From Methanosarcina sp. MTP4 (lineage in GTDB: Archaea > Halobacteriota > Methanosarcinia > Methanosarcinales > Methanosarcinaceae): a stretch of DNA of 64,000 nucleotides. The stretch covers positions 3,000,808-3,064,807 of the forward strand of contig NZ_CP009505.1 of assembly GCF_000970045.1 (NCBI RefSeq). The letters are read 5' to 3'. The stretch's first letter is position 1. Every line of letters begins with the position of its first letter. Under the pieces are notes generated by a model. It did not search any database and was not told the origin of the DNA. It saw only the letters and a program-made list of their open reading frames with translations. This document shows positions 49,524 to 60,700 of the stretch, piece by piece. The position numbers and the translations under genes are program-made.

Positions 49524-50258
49524 TCAACTTTCAATATATATGATATCATTCTTTTCAAAAAAAATCTCCCATGATTCAAGACATTCTGTAGCCAACTTGA
49601 AAGCTTCGTACTTAGTTCGTCCTTGTTCACAACTTTCCTTCTCTTTTCTTGAAAAAGTAAATTTTGAGTTAATTATGGCAGTTGAATCGATATGTATACT
49701 GTCGGATCGGAAAATTTCATAATTTTTATTTGTTCCTTGTGTTTCCCGAAGGTTAAGATGCTTAGCACCGTTTGCTATAGATCCACAGACTTGTAAACAT
49801 TGGTCATTTTTTATGTACTTTCCAACATATTCCGAATTTATTTTAGGAATTGAATCATCTTCAATCAACCAGTCCTTAACATGAAAACAGTTCATAAAAA
49901 AAGCATACATTACATCTTTAGAATATTCAAATTCATATTTTTCATTAGTGCCAATAGATATTTCTTCAAATAATAGATACCATCGTCTAGCTCTTTCAAG
50001 CTGCTCTAAAGCTTTTTTTCCATACCCCGATTTTAATCTTAATGTTCGCAGCTTACTTCCAACTTTAAAATTATCGGATCTAGAATAAGTAGATACAATT
50101 ATCCCGGGGTCAGGGCAACATATTTGATCAAGTTTTCTTTTATGACCGCACGAATACTCCTGTAAATACACTTTAATTTCATCAGACTCTTCTTTAATAA
50201 GCTCTTCATTAACTCGAATTCCTTTGCCACATATTGGGCATTTATCCTCTTCATCCAT
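49524..50258 (-). CDS. Zinc-ribbon protein with helical C-terminal domain, partner of RelA-like gene
   Basis: The 244-residue protein starts with a probable zinc site (CPICGKGIRV ... YSCGHKRK ... ICCPD). The rest is helical: ALEQLERARRWYLLFEEISI, then MYAFFMNCFHVKDWLIEDDS, and CGSIANGAKHLNL. The last two resemble blocks seen in HEPN-like helical proteins (HVKDW and AKHLNL), but I cannot confirm the fold. It is AT-rich compared with flanking genes and lies 92 bases downstream of a RelA/SpoT-domain gene on the same strand. The pair resembles an accessory toxin-antitoxin or defence unit. Confidence 0.68.
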   Translation of the reverse strand: MDEEDKCPICGKGIRVNEELIKEESDEIKVYLQEYSCGHKRKLDQICCPDPGIIVSTYSRSDNFKVGSKLRTLRLKSGYGKKALEQLERARRWYLLFEEISIGTNEKYEFEYSKDVMYAFFMNCFHVKDWLIEDDSIPKINSEYVGKYIKNDQCLQVCGSIANGAKHLNLRETQGTNKNYEIFRSDSIHIDSTAIINSKFTFSRKEKESCEQGRTKYEAFKLATECLESWEIFFEKNDIIYIES

Positions 50259-50350
50259 AAAAATCTCAATTTACTACGTATTGTTTTAATTTTTATTTCG
50301 ATACTCAATTTACTGAAGAAACATTCCCACAGTAATCTTCTTAATAATAG

Positions 50351-51379
50351 TCAATAGTCAATATTATATTTGTCAAGAATTTCAGTAATGTTGTCGAAAC
50401 CTAATTCCTGATACGTTTTGATTTTACCTCCATAAGTCAGATTCCAACGTCTTTTCCAAGCTTTTTTAAAATAATCTTCTTTAAAATTTATAATTAACAA
50501 GTCTCTAATTATCGATTCAAAAGTCCCATTGCTCTCATACTTCATGAGAACTTCCTTATACTCCTCTGTGATCAGACCTTTCAAATCAGTCAAAGTAAAG
50601 ATTTCCATATCATTCAATTCAGAGACTATTTGTGAGGTACTTGAATCTCTCAAATTTGGAAAAATGTGAGAATTATCTTCAAATTCAAGTTTTAAAAATT
50701 CGTTTAGTGAGCTTTTTTCTATTTTGACATCTAACTTACCTTCAATTTTCTTAGTAATAATGTCCTGAGAATACTCATCGATTGTTCTTGAAATAGAATC
50801 AAACTCATTATCTGCAAGTTCTAAGACTGCGGATAATGAAAAAAGACGTCTTTTAATACTTTTGGGCAAATCTCCTCTATACTTGTAGTTCCTATCATGT
50901 TCAATTTCTGCCCAAGAGTGTTCAAGAATTGTTCTTAGCTGTATTTCAAATTGTAATCCATTCAAATTTTCACAATTAGAATCTCGTGTTAACGATTCTG
51001 GAAGGACTGCAATGAAATGTTCAGATCTATATCCAAATACCTCTGGACCTAGCGTTTTTCGTTTATCATTATATTTAGTTATCGGAAATGTAATCCTAAT
51101 TATATCTCGAATTTTTTCTAAATCGGAATTAACATAACATATGACCCTTATCCCTGCTAAATCTTTCATCTGATTAGGCCGATAATCTTTATTTTGTTCA
51201 ATTTTATCCAAAAATTTTCTTTGAAAGCTTCTAAAACTTTTGGATCGGTATTCGATTTTTGCATAATTTATAGATCTATTATCAAGAGATTTTTGCAAAA
51301 TACTTTGAGCAACTTTAGATAGTTGTTCATACAACCCTCTGCGCTCTATGTACCAATCTTCAACATTAAAATCACCCAT
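50351..51379 (-). CDS. RelA/SpoT-domain nucleotide synthetase, small alarmone synthetase-like
   Basis: The 342-residue protein contains a complete RelA/SpoT synthetase domain: YRSKSFRSFQRKF (42-54), DLAGIRVICYV (73-83), FGYRSEH (115-121) and FEIQLRTILEHSWAEIEHDR (144-163). These include the residues that bind ATP and GTP in (p)ppGpp synthetases. No hydrolase (HD) or TGS/ACT domain is present. A C-terminal region of about 150 residues is unlike other parts of the family. RelA/SpoT domains are uncommon in archaea. Single-domain synthetases in accessory regions are often toxins or phage-defence effectors. The gene is AT-rich and has its own TATA element near 51392-51403. Confidence 0.88.
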   Translation of the reverse strand: MGDFNVEDWYIERRGLYEQLSKVAQSILQKSLDNRSINYAKIEYRSKSFRSFQRKFLDKIEQNKDYRPNQMKDLAGIRVICYVNSDLEKIRDIIRITFPITKYNDKRKTLGPEVFGYRSEHFIAVLPESLTRDSNCENLNGLQFEIQLRTILEHSWAEIEHDRNYKYRGDLPKSIKRRLFSLSAVLELADNEFDSISRTIDEYSQDIITKKIEGKLDVKIEKSSLNEFLKLEFEDNSHIFPNLRDSSTSQIVSELNDMEIFTLTDLKGLITEEYKEVLMKYESNGTFESIIRDLLIINFKEDYFKKAWKRRWNLTYGGKIKTYQELGFDNITEILDKYNIDY

Positions 51380-51425
51380 ACTTTTAAGAAAAAGTTACAA
51401 TATTTAAAAGTAACTTTATTGGAGA

Positions 51426-51440
51426 TAAATATATAAATGT
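51426..51440 (+). promoter_or_regulatory. Probable promoter of the ATP-grasp gene
   Basis: AAATATATAAATG lies 22-36 bases upstream of ATG 51462, suitable for a TATA box and a very short leader; no ribosome site is visible. Confidence 0.5.
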
Positions 51441-51461
51441 ATATTTCAGAAAACATAAGAA

Positions 51462-52940
<1,479 letters not shown>

Positions 52941-52979
52941 AAAGGGAATCCGGGGCTTTGGACTTTTCAGGGGAATTTT

Positions 52980-54122
52980 TCAATCCGGCTGTCGGGAGTG
53001 CTGTTCTTCGTCAAGCCTGTCGTAGAGCTTTTTCAAAGCCCTGCGCAGCCTGCGGACTTCTGTATCCCACAACTTTTTATCGGAAGGGAGGCAGGAGCCG
53101 AACTTCAGAGCTGCGATCTTCGCATAGTCCCTGGAAATTTTCCCGTTGCTCCAGGAAAGGCCGAAAGCCAGGTCGGTTTTTTTGATGCTGTATTTTTCGT
53201 GGACCAGGAATTCATAGAGTTCATGGACTGGCTCTGGTTCTGGTTTTGGATCTGGTTCTGGTTCTGGCTCTGGATCTGTCCCATGTTCAGGAATTTTTCC
53301 ATGGTTTTCGGGAAGGCTGAGGGAAAGCCTGGTCAGGTTCCGGAGGCAGTGCAGGACTTCCTGCCTTTCTACGTAGAACTGTTCCGATTTTGCGAGTTCA
53401 AGCAGCTCCCTGAATTCAAGGAAAATGTCCGTCTGCCCGAAACCCGCGGGCAGGGATTTTCCAAGGAAGATCAGGACATGGATGCATTCGTGGAAGAGGA
53501 TCTTTGAGATAAGGAACTCGATTCTTTCCTGAAGGTTCCATAACCTTTCGACAAGTTCCTCGTCCCACAACTCGTAAGGATTTACCAGGATAAGGGACCT
53601 GTAGATGATTTTTCTGGATTTTGCGGAAACGACCCGCTCCGGCTCGACGGCCAGGCCCTGCATCATCCCGAAAAACTGGACTCTCACTGCAAGCTCCCAG
53701 CAATGTTCCCAGGCTCCGGAGCGCACACATTTTACCCGGTAATACCGCCCGTCAAAATGCACCTTTTTTATTAGCCTGTAAAGGTCCCTGCTTTGTTCTT
53801 TAATAAGGGCTTTTATGTGGGGTTCCCGGTAAATGTTCAGATCAAGAGAGGGAAGCCCGGAAGGAAAAGCCGGGTAATCTGGAACCGGGAAAGAGGCCGC
53901 AGAGATATAAGAAAAAGGAGAGGGAGAAGGAACTGGGGCAGGATAGGAAGCTGCTGAGAGCGGAAATGAAGCAGGAAATGAGGAATGGACAGGTGAAGAT
54001 GCAGGAGAAAACTTGCCCCAAGTTCCCTGAGCCTGCAAACCGTCTTTTTTCCTTGCTGGGACCTTATTTATTCCCAGTACCTGAGCTTCCTGCTTCAAGA
54101 ATTTACCCCTCACAAATTTCAA
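52980..54122 (-). CDS. Putative zincin-type metalloprotease-like protein
   Basis: The 380-residue protein has a Pro/Ser-rich N-terminal ~90 residues, a mixed region, and a HExxH-type motif in ILFHECIHVLIFLG, the usual zinc site of zincins. A possible third ligand could be in FLEFRELLELA about 25 residues on; this is not certain. Near the C-terminus an acidic repeat PEPEPEPDPKPEPEP precedes a helical, basic end (RRLRRALKKLYDRL). TTG 54122 or GTG 54113 could be the start. No named family is recognised. It converges on the ATP-grasp gene, 39 bases apart. Confidence 0.6.
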   Translation of the reverse strand: MKFVRGKFLKQEAQVLGINKVPARKKDGLQAQGTWGKFSPASSPVHSSFPASFPLSAASYPAPVPSPSPFSYISAASFPVPDYPAFPSGLPSLDLNIYREPHIKALIKEQSRDLYRLIKKVHFDGRYYRVKCVRSGAWEHCWELAVRVQFFGMMQGLAVEPERVVSAKSRKIIYRSLILVNPYELWDEELVERLWNLQERIEFLISKILFHECIHVLIFLGKSLPAGFGQTDIFLEFRELLELAKSEQFYVERQEVLHCLRNLTRLSLSLPENHGKIPEHGTDPEPEPEPDPKPEPEPVHELYEFLVHEKYSIKKTDLAFGLSWSNGKISRDYAKIAALKFGSCLPSDKKLWDTEVRRLRRALKKLYDRLDEEQHSRQPD

Positions 54123-54593
54123 TCTTTAATCATAAGTCCGGAAGAAAACAAAAAGGGAAAACGAAAAGGAAATCCCGGTGTCAGACCCCTGTAATTGACC
54201 TGTGTTCCTCCGGTATTTATAGAATGGTTTAGTATTAATAGAAAGAAATTGTAATACTAAATCATAATTTAGTAATAATATATAACAATAATCTTCAAGT
54301 ATTAAATACTTTTTTCTTAAAAACTTAAATATTTGTATCAATAAAAATAGGCATAAAAACCTTATCTCTTGGAAATGCCGGATTAAACTCTGAAGTTTCA
54401 GATTTTTACGTTTGAGAGTTTTACGTTTGAGACCTAAATTCCAAAAAACATCCGGCTCATGCGGCCTTTTTTATGAAAATAAGTGACTGTAAAGAATGAA
54501 TTGAACGACTCCGGAAAAAGAGCAATCAAAGACAATAGTAAAAAATTAAAATTTGAGAAGCATTCTTAGGGCAAAAAAGAAATTAGGCCCTGA
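54123..54593. other. AT-rich intergenic region with an inverted repeat
   Basis: TTTAGTATTA (54229-54238) and TAATACTAAA (54251-54260) form a perfect 10-bp inverted repeat, followed by a third half-copy ttagtaataat (54267-54277), in the probable promoter of the minus-strand gene at 54122. Nothing else is recognised. Confidence 0.45.
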
Positions 54594-55355
54594 TTACTCT
54601 TTCTTTCTCATGAAAACAAATGCAAGCCCAAGTATTGCAACCATTGGCAAGGCCATCGAGGGAAATTCCGGGATCTGAGTTGTTTCCCCCACAGTGGTTC
54701 TTTTTGCCTGGAACGTAAGCCTGGAGTTTTTGGGGTATTCACCCGACCATTCCAGCTTGAAATTGCCTTCAAGAGTAAAACCATTTTCAATGGACGGGCT
54801 AATATCTTTAATCCACAGGATATCATAAGCAGTAGAGCCACCCATGCAGTCAGCATCCACATAACCGGATATCGGGTTTCCGTTGAGCTTCAAATTGTAA
54901 ACCTGCAATCTTGAACCTGTCACATCTGACCCTTTGGCTCTGGCACAGATGAATAGGTCCGTAAAAGTTCCACCATGAGATTTAAAAGTGAATTCCATCG
55001 GATACATGCCATCAACGATGAATGTTCCTTTTTTCTTACCGGGGTCATAATCCAGCAGGAAAGATTCTTGCTTCCCACTGACCCAGATTGCATGTCCGTG
55101 CACTGCGTTGAAGGTAAATTTTTTGTGTATATGGCGTTCAAAAGTTGGCGCTCCACCCAGATCACCATAGCGCACTTCAGAAACAAAAGCAAGGTTATCC
55201 AGGAGATTTTCCATTTCAGTATCCGTAGATAGGTGCCGGGTATTTATTGCAGAGGCTGTCGGTACCGTCATTAAAACGAAACAAAAGATTGAAAATAAAA
55301 ATAAAAATTTTTTCTAAACGCCTGTTTTATTTTGAGAGATATCTCCGGATTTCAT
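54594..55355 (-). CDS. PEF-CTERM secreted protein with in-frame TAG in the leader (possible pyrrolysine)
   Basis: The C-terminus IPEFPSMALPMVAILGLAFV followed by FMRKKE is a PEF-CTERM sorting signal, processed and lipid-attached by an archaeosortase. The mature part (about 190 residues) is beta-rich and of unknown function, with YVDADCMGGSTAYDILW. ATG 55271 would begin within the signal peptide. Extending upstream in frame gives the rest (KKFLFLFSIFCFVLMTVPTA), then TAG at 55314-55316, then 13 codons back to ATG 55355 (MKSGDISQNKTGV), which has GGGGGTTGATT upstream and a TATA box at 55391-55400. Either the TAG is read as pyrrolysine or the N-terminus is damaged. Confidence 0.7.
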
Positions 55356-55390
55356 AATCAACCCCCTTTATTCAGAGAACTTAAAACTAA

Positions 55391-55400
55391 TTTATATACA
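55391..55400 (-). promoter_or_regulatory. Probable promoter of the PEF-CTERM gene
   Basis: On the minus strand TGTATATAAA lies 36-45 bases upstream of ATG 55355, as expected for a TATA box with a short leader. The position supports transcription that includes ATG 55355. Confidence 0.5.
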
Positions 55401-55946
55401 AACATCATAAGAAATTAAAATGCAATCAAGTTCAAATTAGTGTACAAATCACAGAAAACATTGTGCAAAAATTAGCACATGTAAACACACAAAACCTGTG
55501 AGAAAATTAATATTCCAGATGTAAAAAATTCGTATAAACCGGACAATATAAATTGTCAATTTATAGTATAAATAAGTAGCATGAGCAACACTTAATTAAA
55601 ATAATTTTACTGGAATAGATGGTTGACATAATTTAAAATTTGTAAATTTTTTATATTAACATCATACAATTTTTGCATTTATATATGGACATAATTATTA
55701 AAAGTTGGATAAGAGCCTTTTAAAAACCCTAAAAGCCTTTTAGAAGCTTTTTAAACGCCCTTTCTGTATTCATAGCATGACACATCACACCGAGAAATAA
55801 AATAGGAATAAAAATAACAACATTTACCAGGTCCATAAATTAAGAAAATGTTAAAGGGAAAGGAAACATAAAAAGAATAAAATTTAAAAAAGAATTTTAA
55901 AACAAAGGAGCCCTGAAAACAGAGGGTCCTAAAACGGCGGGGAAAA
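55401..55946. other. AT-rich intergenic region
   Basis: About 550 bases at very low GC, with echoes of aaaagccttttagaag (55715-55755) and TATA-like runs. No ORF with coding character is seen. Confidence 0.4.
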
Positions 55947-57374
55947 ATGGTAAACGGAGAAGCGGAAAGCAAGAAGTTCGGAGCTCATCCTCCCACGGGA
56001 AAAGCCACGGTAGGAGTCGATATCCTCCTGGGAGACCCGAAAAAAGCTGTTATTAAACTCTCAATCCCGATCATTGTTGCCATGTCGGTGCAGACCATTT
56101 ACAGCCTGACCGATACTTTCTGGGTGGCGGGGCTGGGGGCGGATGCCCTGGCTGCAGTGGGTTTTGCGTTTCCTTTCTTTTTTATCCAGATGGCGCTGAC
56201 CAACGGGCTCGGGATAGGAGGCGGAGCCGCAATTTCCCGCAGGATCGGGGCAAGGGATAAGGCAGGCGTGGACAACGTTGCCGTGCACACTTTTGTGATG
56301 ATGGCTATACTCACGGTATTTTTTACGGCACTTGCCCTTTATCTCGTAGAAGACCTCTTCATGTACAGCGGCGCGGGAGAGGTTACGGGGCTCGGGGTGG
56401 CTTATGCAAGGGTCCTCTTTATGGGGAGTTTTGTATTCTTTTTCAGCAACTCGGCAAATTCCATCCTGAGGAGCGAAGGAGACTCGAAGCGTTCCATGCA
56501 GGCGCTGGTCATCGGTTCGGTCCTGAACATCATTTTCGATCCCATTTTCATTTACACCCTTGACCTCGGGGTGGCAGGGGCTGCCTGGGCAACGATCGTT
56601 TCCTACGCCATATCCGGGGTGCTGATGTTTTACTGGTTCTTCGTGAAAAAGGACACCTACGTCTCGTTTTCCTTCCGGGACTTCAAGTTCGACCGGGAGA
56701 TTATCATGGACATTTTCAGGGTGGGCATCCCCTCCTCGGTCCAGCAGGTGGCCCTTGCCATGACCGCCCTTCTAATGAACCTCATTATTGTCGAGGTGAG
56801 CAGCACGGACGGGGTTGCCGTTTACTCCACGGGCTGGAGGGTTGCGACCATTGCAATTGCGCCCCTGGTCGGGATTGCCAGCGCCATGGTCGCCATCGGC
56901 GGGGCTGCCATCGGGGAAAATGACTATAAAAAAGCAAAAGAAGCCCACATCTATGCCACGGAAATCGGGGTCCTGGTGGAAGCCGCCATGGGGGTCGTGA
57001 TCTTTTTCCTTGCCGCCGATATTGCAGCCGTCTTCACCCAGGCCGAAACAGCAGCCCGGATCGCCCCTGAACTGACAAGGCTCCTGAAAATCATGACCTT
57101 TTTCTACCCCTCGGTCGCCTTCGGGATGATCTCAGCCTCCCTCTTCCAGGGCGCAGGAAAAGGTACAAGCGCCCTTATAGCAACCCTTCTTCGGAGCCTT
57201 GTAATGACTCCCCTCTTTGCCCTGCTCTTTGCCTATGGATTCGGATGGGGGCTGCTCGGGGTCTGGTGGGGGCTGGTTGCGGGTACGGTGATCGGGTCGA
57301 TGATCACTTTTGTGTGGGCGCAGGTTTATTTGAGGTGTATGATAAAGGCGGGGGAGATAGGGGGGAAGTGTTGA
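55947..57374 (+). CDS. MATE-family efflux transporter
   Basis: The 475-residue protein has 12 membrane helices. N-terminal features of the family are LGDPKKAVIKLSIPIIVAMS and DTFWVAGLGADALAAVGFAF; the second half repeats with FRVGIPSSVQQVALAMTALL. MATE proteins export organic cations or drugs by proton or sodium antiport. GGCGGGG lies before ATG 55947. It appears to be a single gene. GC is higher than in the AT-rich stretch before it. Confidence 0.94.
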   Translation: MVNGEAESKKFGAHPPTGKATVGVDILLGDPKKAVIKLSIPIIVAMSVQTIYSLTDTFWVAGLGADALAAVGFAFPFFFIQMALTNGLGIGGGAAISRRIGARDKAGVDNVAVHTFVMMAILTVFFTALALYLVEDLFMYSGAGEVTGLGVAYARVLFMGSFVFFFSNSANSILRSEGDSKRSMQALVIGSVLNIIFDPIFIYTLDLGVAGAAWATIVSYAISGVLMFYWFFVKKDTYVSFSFRDFKFDREIIMDIFRVGIPSSVQQVALAMTALLMNLIIVEVSSTDGVAVYSTGWRVATIAIAPLVGIASAMVAIGGAAIGENDYKKAKEAHIYATEIGVLVEAAMGVVIFFLAADIAAVFTQAETAARIAPELTRLLKIMTFFYPSVAFGMISASLFQGAGKGTSALIATLLRSLVMTPLFALLFAYGFGWGLLGVWWGLVAGTVIGSMITFVWAQVYLRCMIKAGEIGGKC

Positions 57375-57495
57375 AAACAAAGACCAGTGGCTTTTGCCAC
57401 TGCACTTAATCAAGAATATATGTTTTTGGTCAAAAACATGAATATCCGGAATTTTGAATCCGGCTCTCTCTAGTAGAGAAACGAGTCTGTCAGGC

Positions 57496-57580
57496 TGTCT
57501 CAAAACGAACTTAAGTTCCATAATTGGGTAAAAGTAAACTATTTTGTCCTAATTGCAGAACAAGGTCGAGTTTTGAGACA
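57496..57580. repeat. MITE-like unit with 11-bp terminal inverted repeats
   Basis: TGTCTCAAAAC (57496-57506) and GTTTTGAGACA (57570-57580) are perfect inverted repeats enclosing 63 AT-rich bases. The ends resemble insertion-sequence termini, but no transposase is present, so it is at most a non-autonomous remnant. Confidence 0.5.
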
Positions 57581-57630
57581 TCCTTCCACGACCGTTTTTT
57601 TGTTCCAGTATCCGTTATGTAGAAACGGTA

Positions 57631-57673
57631 TGTGGCAAGGATTGGACGGACATCCAATCCTTCTGCCGCCACA
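57631..57673 (-). terminator. Hairpin downstream of the toxin gene
   Basis: AAGGATTGGA (57637-57646) pairs with TCCAATCCTT (57653-57662) around a CGGACA loop, and outer TGTGGC/GCCACA (57631-57636, 57668-57673) extends the stem. It begins about 35 bases after the minus-strand stop codon at 57709 and could end that transcript. Confidence 0.5.
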
Positions 57674-57708
57674 TTTTATTTATTTTGTATTTCAACGTGC
57701 AGCTCCTT

Positions 57709-60700
57709 TCAGTTCCCCCCATCTCTGGCCGTGTAGCGAATATGTAGAATCACGTCTGCAAGATTACTGAGGTCGGAGCCCTCATTTTTGATACTCCATT
57801 TACTTATGACGCCCGCACCTTCAAAAGGCAGGTAACGGTCGTCGTTCAGATCCAACTGGAACAAACCGCTGTCATCCTTCCCGTTACTGGTGACGATGGA
57901 CTGAATTGCGGCAAAGTCAGCTAGGAAGCAAGGATCATCACCCTCTCCCTTACTACCAGGTGGTGTAACCCGCAAAGAATTTTCATTCATGGTGAGCTTC
58001 AAGTTGACCGAATCATAAGGCTCTGGCTCTGGCTGCATGGTCAAGCTCACGGACTTGATCCGGCGCATGTAATGGCCAGGATGATCTCCGTCGAAGAGCA
58101 CCTCTTCCAGATCCACTGTGCACAATCCTTCATCTTTCAAGACATCGACCAGTGTCTTCTCCGGATCGTCGTTGACCTTAAACGCTGTCAGCGAGATGTG
58201 CTTTGTAATCTCGTACTCTCGCCTGTTGTTCTCCAGGTAGGCGGCGTCCATCCTCCGGAGCTGGAACCTGAGCCTCTCACCGCTCAAGAGCCCCTTCTTG
58301 AGGCTGTCCCAGCTGCCGAACTGGACGAAGCTGGAGTCTTTCGCGCAGAGCTCGAACTGGTACGCCCGCTCAGCCCGCTTGGCCAGGTCGTAGGCCAGCT
58401 GGTAGGCCTGGAAGTAGACGGACGAGATCTGGGACACCATCCAGTCGTATAGCTGCTGGTTGGTGTACTTGCTGCGCATCACGCGGTCGATATCCTCCGC
58501 CATTTTGATCTGGCTCTTGTGGTTATCGCGCTCCTTTTTGGCGATCTCCAGCCGGGTATTGGCAGCCTCGATCTGGGCGTCAATCTGGTCGATCTCCTTA
58601 CCCAAAAGTTCCGCCTGAGACTTCCATTCGTCTTCTTGGTCCTTCCACGAACCCAAGGTGGATACGGTGGATGCTGCAATATCGAGAGTTTGAGCGGTAA
58701 GATCAAAACCTGTTGCAATATGACCCATCGCACCTGCCCATTTGCTTCCGCCAGTAGCTTTGGTTATGGTCAGAGGGGAGGAAATTCCTGCTGCTCCAAT
58801 AGTAATTTCAGGTATTGGTTCGAGAGAGGCGGCGATACTTTGTGAAATTGAAGCGAGAAATTTAGCGGAAACAGCCGAAGTTTGTAGTTCGAACGATATT
58901 TTTTCATGGTCGCTGATTTTCTGATTTTCACAGTCTTCCTTCTTCTTCTCAGCGATCATTTTACTCTTCTCTAGAGCCGTTATCATCTGCTCTGCTTCCT
59001 CCACCTGCGTCTCCCGTACGCCAAGCACCAAATTGAGCATATCCGTCTCCTGTTGGGAGTGGAGGAGAGCTATGGTCTCGGAGTCCTTCTTTTCCAGGGC
59101 CGATAAGAGGGCAGAGCCAAGGCCGATGACGTCGGAGCAAAGCTCCAGGGCCTTCTGGACCATGATACGATATCGATATTGAGGCAGGGGGACGGATACG
59201 ATAGCTTTTTTCACCCCGGCCAGGCCGCCCTCGGCAGCAGCCCTCACCAAAAGGCCCGGGTCGATGGCTGGCTCGAATAGAGCTAGCGTGCGCACCTGGC
59301 CCTCGATGTTCATACAGTGTCGGATCTTGAAGAGTCGATCGTCCACGGTATCCCAGTAGCTCAGAAGCTTCTCGTTGCGGGGTATGCAGAAGAACAAGCT
59401 AGGTCCGAGGTAAAGCGGCTCGGCCGCAGGGCTCGTCCCCCCTGAGAAGCCCGCACCGCTTTGACTCAGGTTATCCTCCATTTTCACGAGAGAGTTGGAA
59501 AACTCGTCGAGCCGGGGGAGCAGCTCGTTGAAGGTCAGTTTGTGAGAGCCCTCGCCCAAATCAACCTCTTCAGGCCGCCTTCCCAATATGCTGGAGGCCA
59601 TCAGGTAGATGTTGGTGGCCTCATTGACGGTCTCGATGGTGTCCTGCCGGAACAGGTTATCTCCCCAGGAGAGGAGGTTTTCCAGGTACTTCATGACCAC
59701 CGTCTTCTGGTAGGCAGGGGTCCGCAGCCTAGCTATTTGATGGGGATTGAAGGGGTCGTGCCGCCAGGCGCTGATATGATTATTAATGTCAGATACAGCG
59801 TTCTTCTCTTCATCGGTGAGTTCTTCGTTGGAGGCGGAGCGGGCGATCAGCAGCATCAGGGCTGCGATGGGGTCTTCTTCAATTCTGAAGAAGGGCTTGA
59901 TCTGCCAGAAACGGTCGGTATCAGGATCAGAGGACATGTCCTTGAGATCAGAGACGTCCGTAGGATCGAAGATGAAGTGGAACCACCTCTGAGCCTCTTC
60001 GAAGCGTTGCTCCTGGGTGAGCTTGGTCGCGATGTGAAGCGGCCCGTGGAAGAAGAGCTCCCAGTTGTATAAGGAGTAAGTCCCGCTGTGCGAAAAATCG
60101 ATCTTCTCGACTGGATGGTTCAGCACATTATTTGTTGGCTGATACCCATTGAAAAAGTCGCGGCAGATCAGCTGGCGGCGCAGACCTATAGCATCGTTTT
60201 CCTCTTTCGGCTTCAGCATGCCATCGATCCCATACCTCTGCAGGGCTTTGATGAGATCGCCCACAAACGGGTGGTAGTGGATGTCGAACCAAAAGCCCTG
60301 CTGTTGAGTCGCCAACCCCTCAGATAAAGCCCGAAGGGACGAGGGTGTGATGATAAAGGTCCGTTGCTCCTGATTGAAGTAGAAGGGGGCGTTATAGGTA
60401 GGAACATACAGCTGATCCCTCTGCCTTGAGAAGAGCACTTTATAACTTCGGTCCGTTCTGCCCAGGAGCTTGACTTGATCCCCTAGCCAGAATGCACTGG
60501 CAGATTTTTTGCTCTCGAACCCATCATACCACGGTTCTGTTCCTTCCGGTGTTGGGATCATCTGCAATGAAGATCCGATTTCGGCAACGAAATCGTCGCC
60601 CCGATCGGTTAGCCGAAATCGATGACGAACCCTACCGTCGCGGAAAACAAGAATGGCAAGTTTGTCGGGACCGAAAATTTGAGCCTCAAAGCAGAACTCA

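Larger units (their letters stand above)
57375..57708. other. Intergenic region between MATE and the toxin gene
   Basis: It contains a small hairpin just after the MATE gene (cagtggcttttgccactg, 57386-57403), a MITE-like inverted-repeat unit (57496-57580) and a terminator-like hairpin (57631-57673). Confidence 0.5.

Noticed and set aside
57132..57521. Minus-strand ORF of 129 codons over the MATE 3' end
   Set aside because: Mostly antisense to MATE and reading into the MITE-like unit; no recognisable protein.
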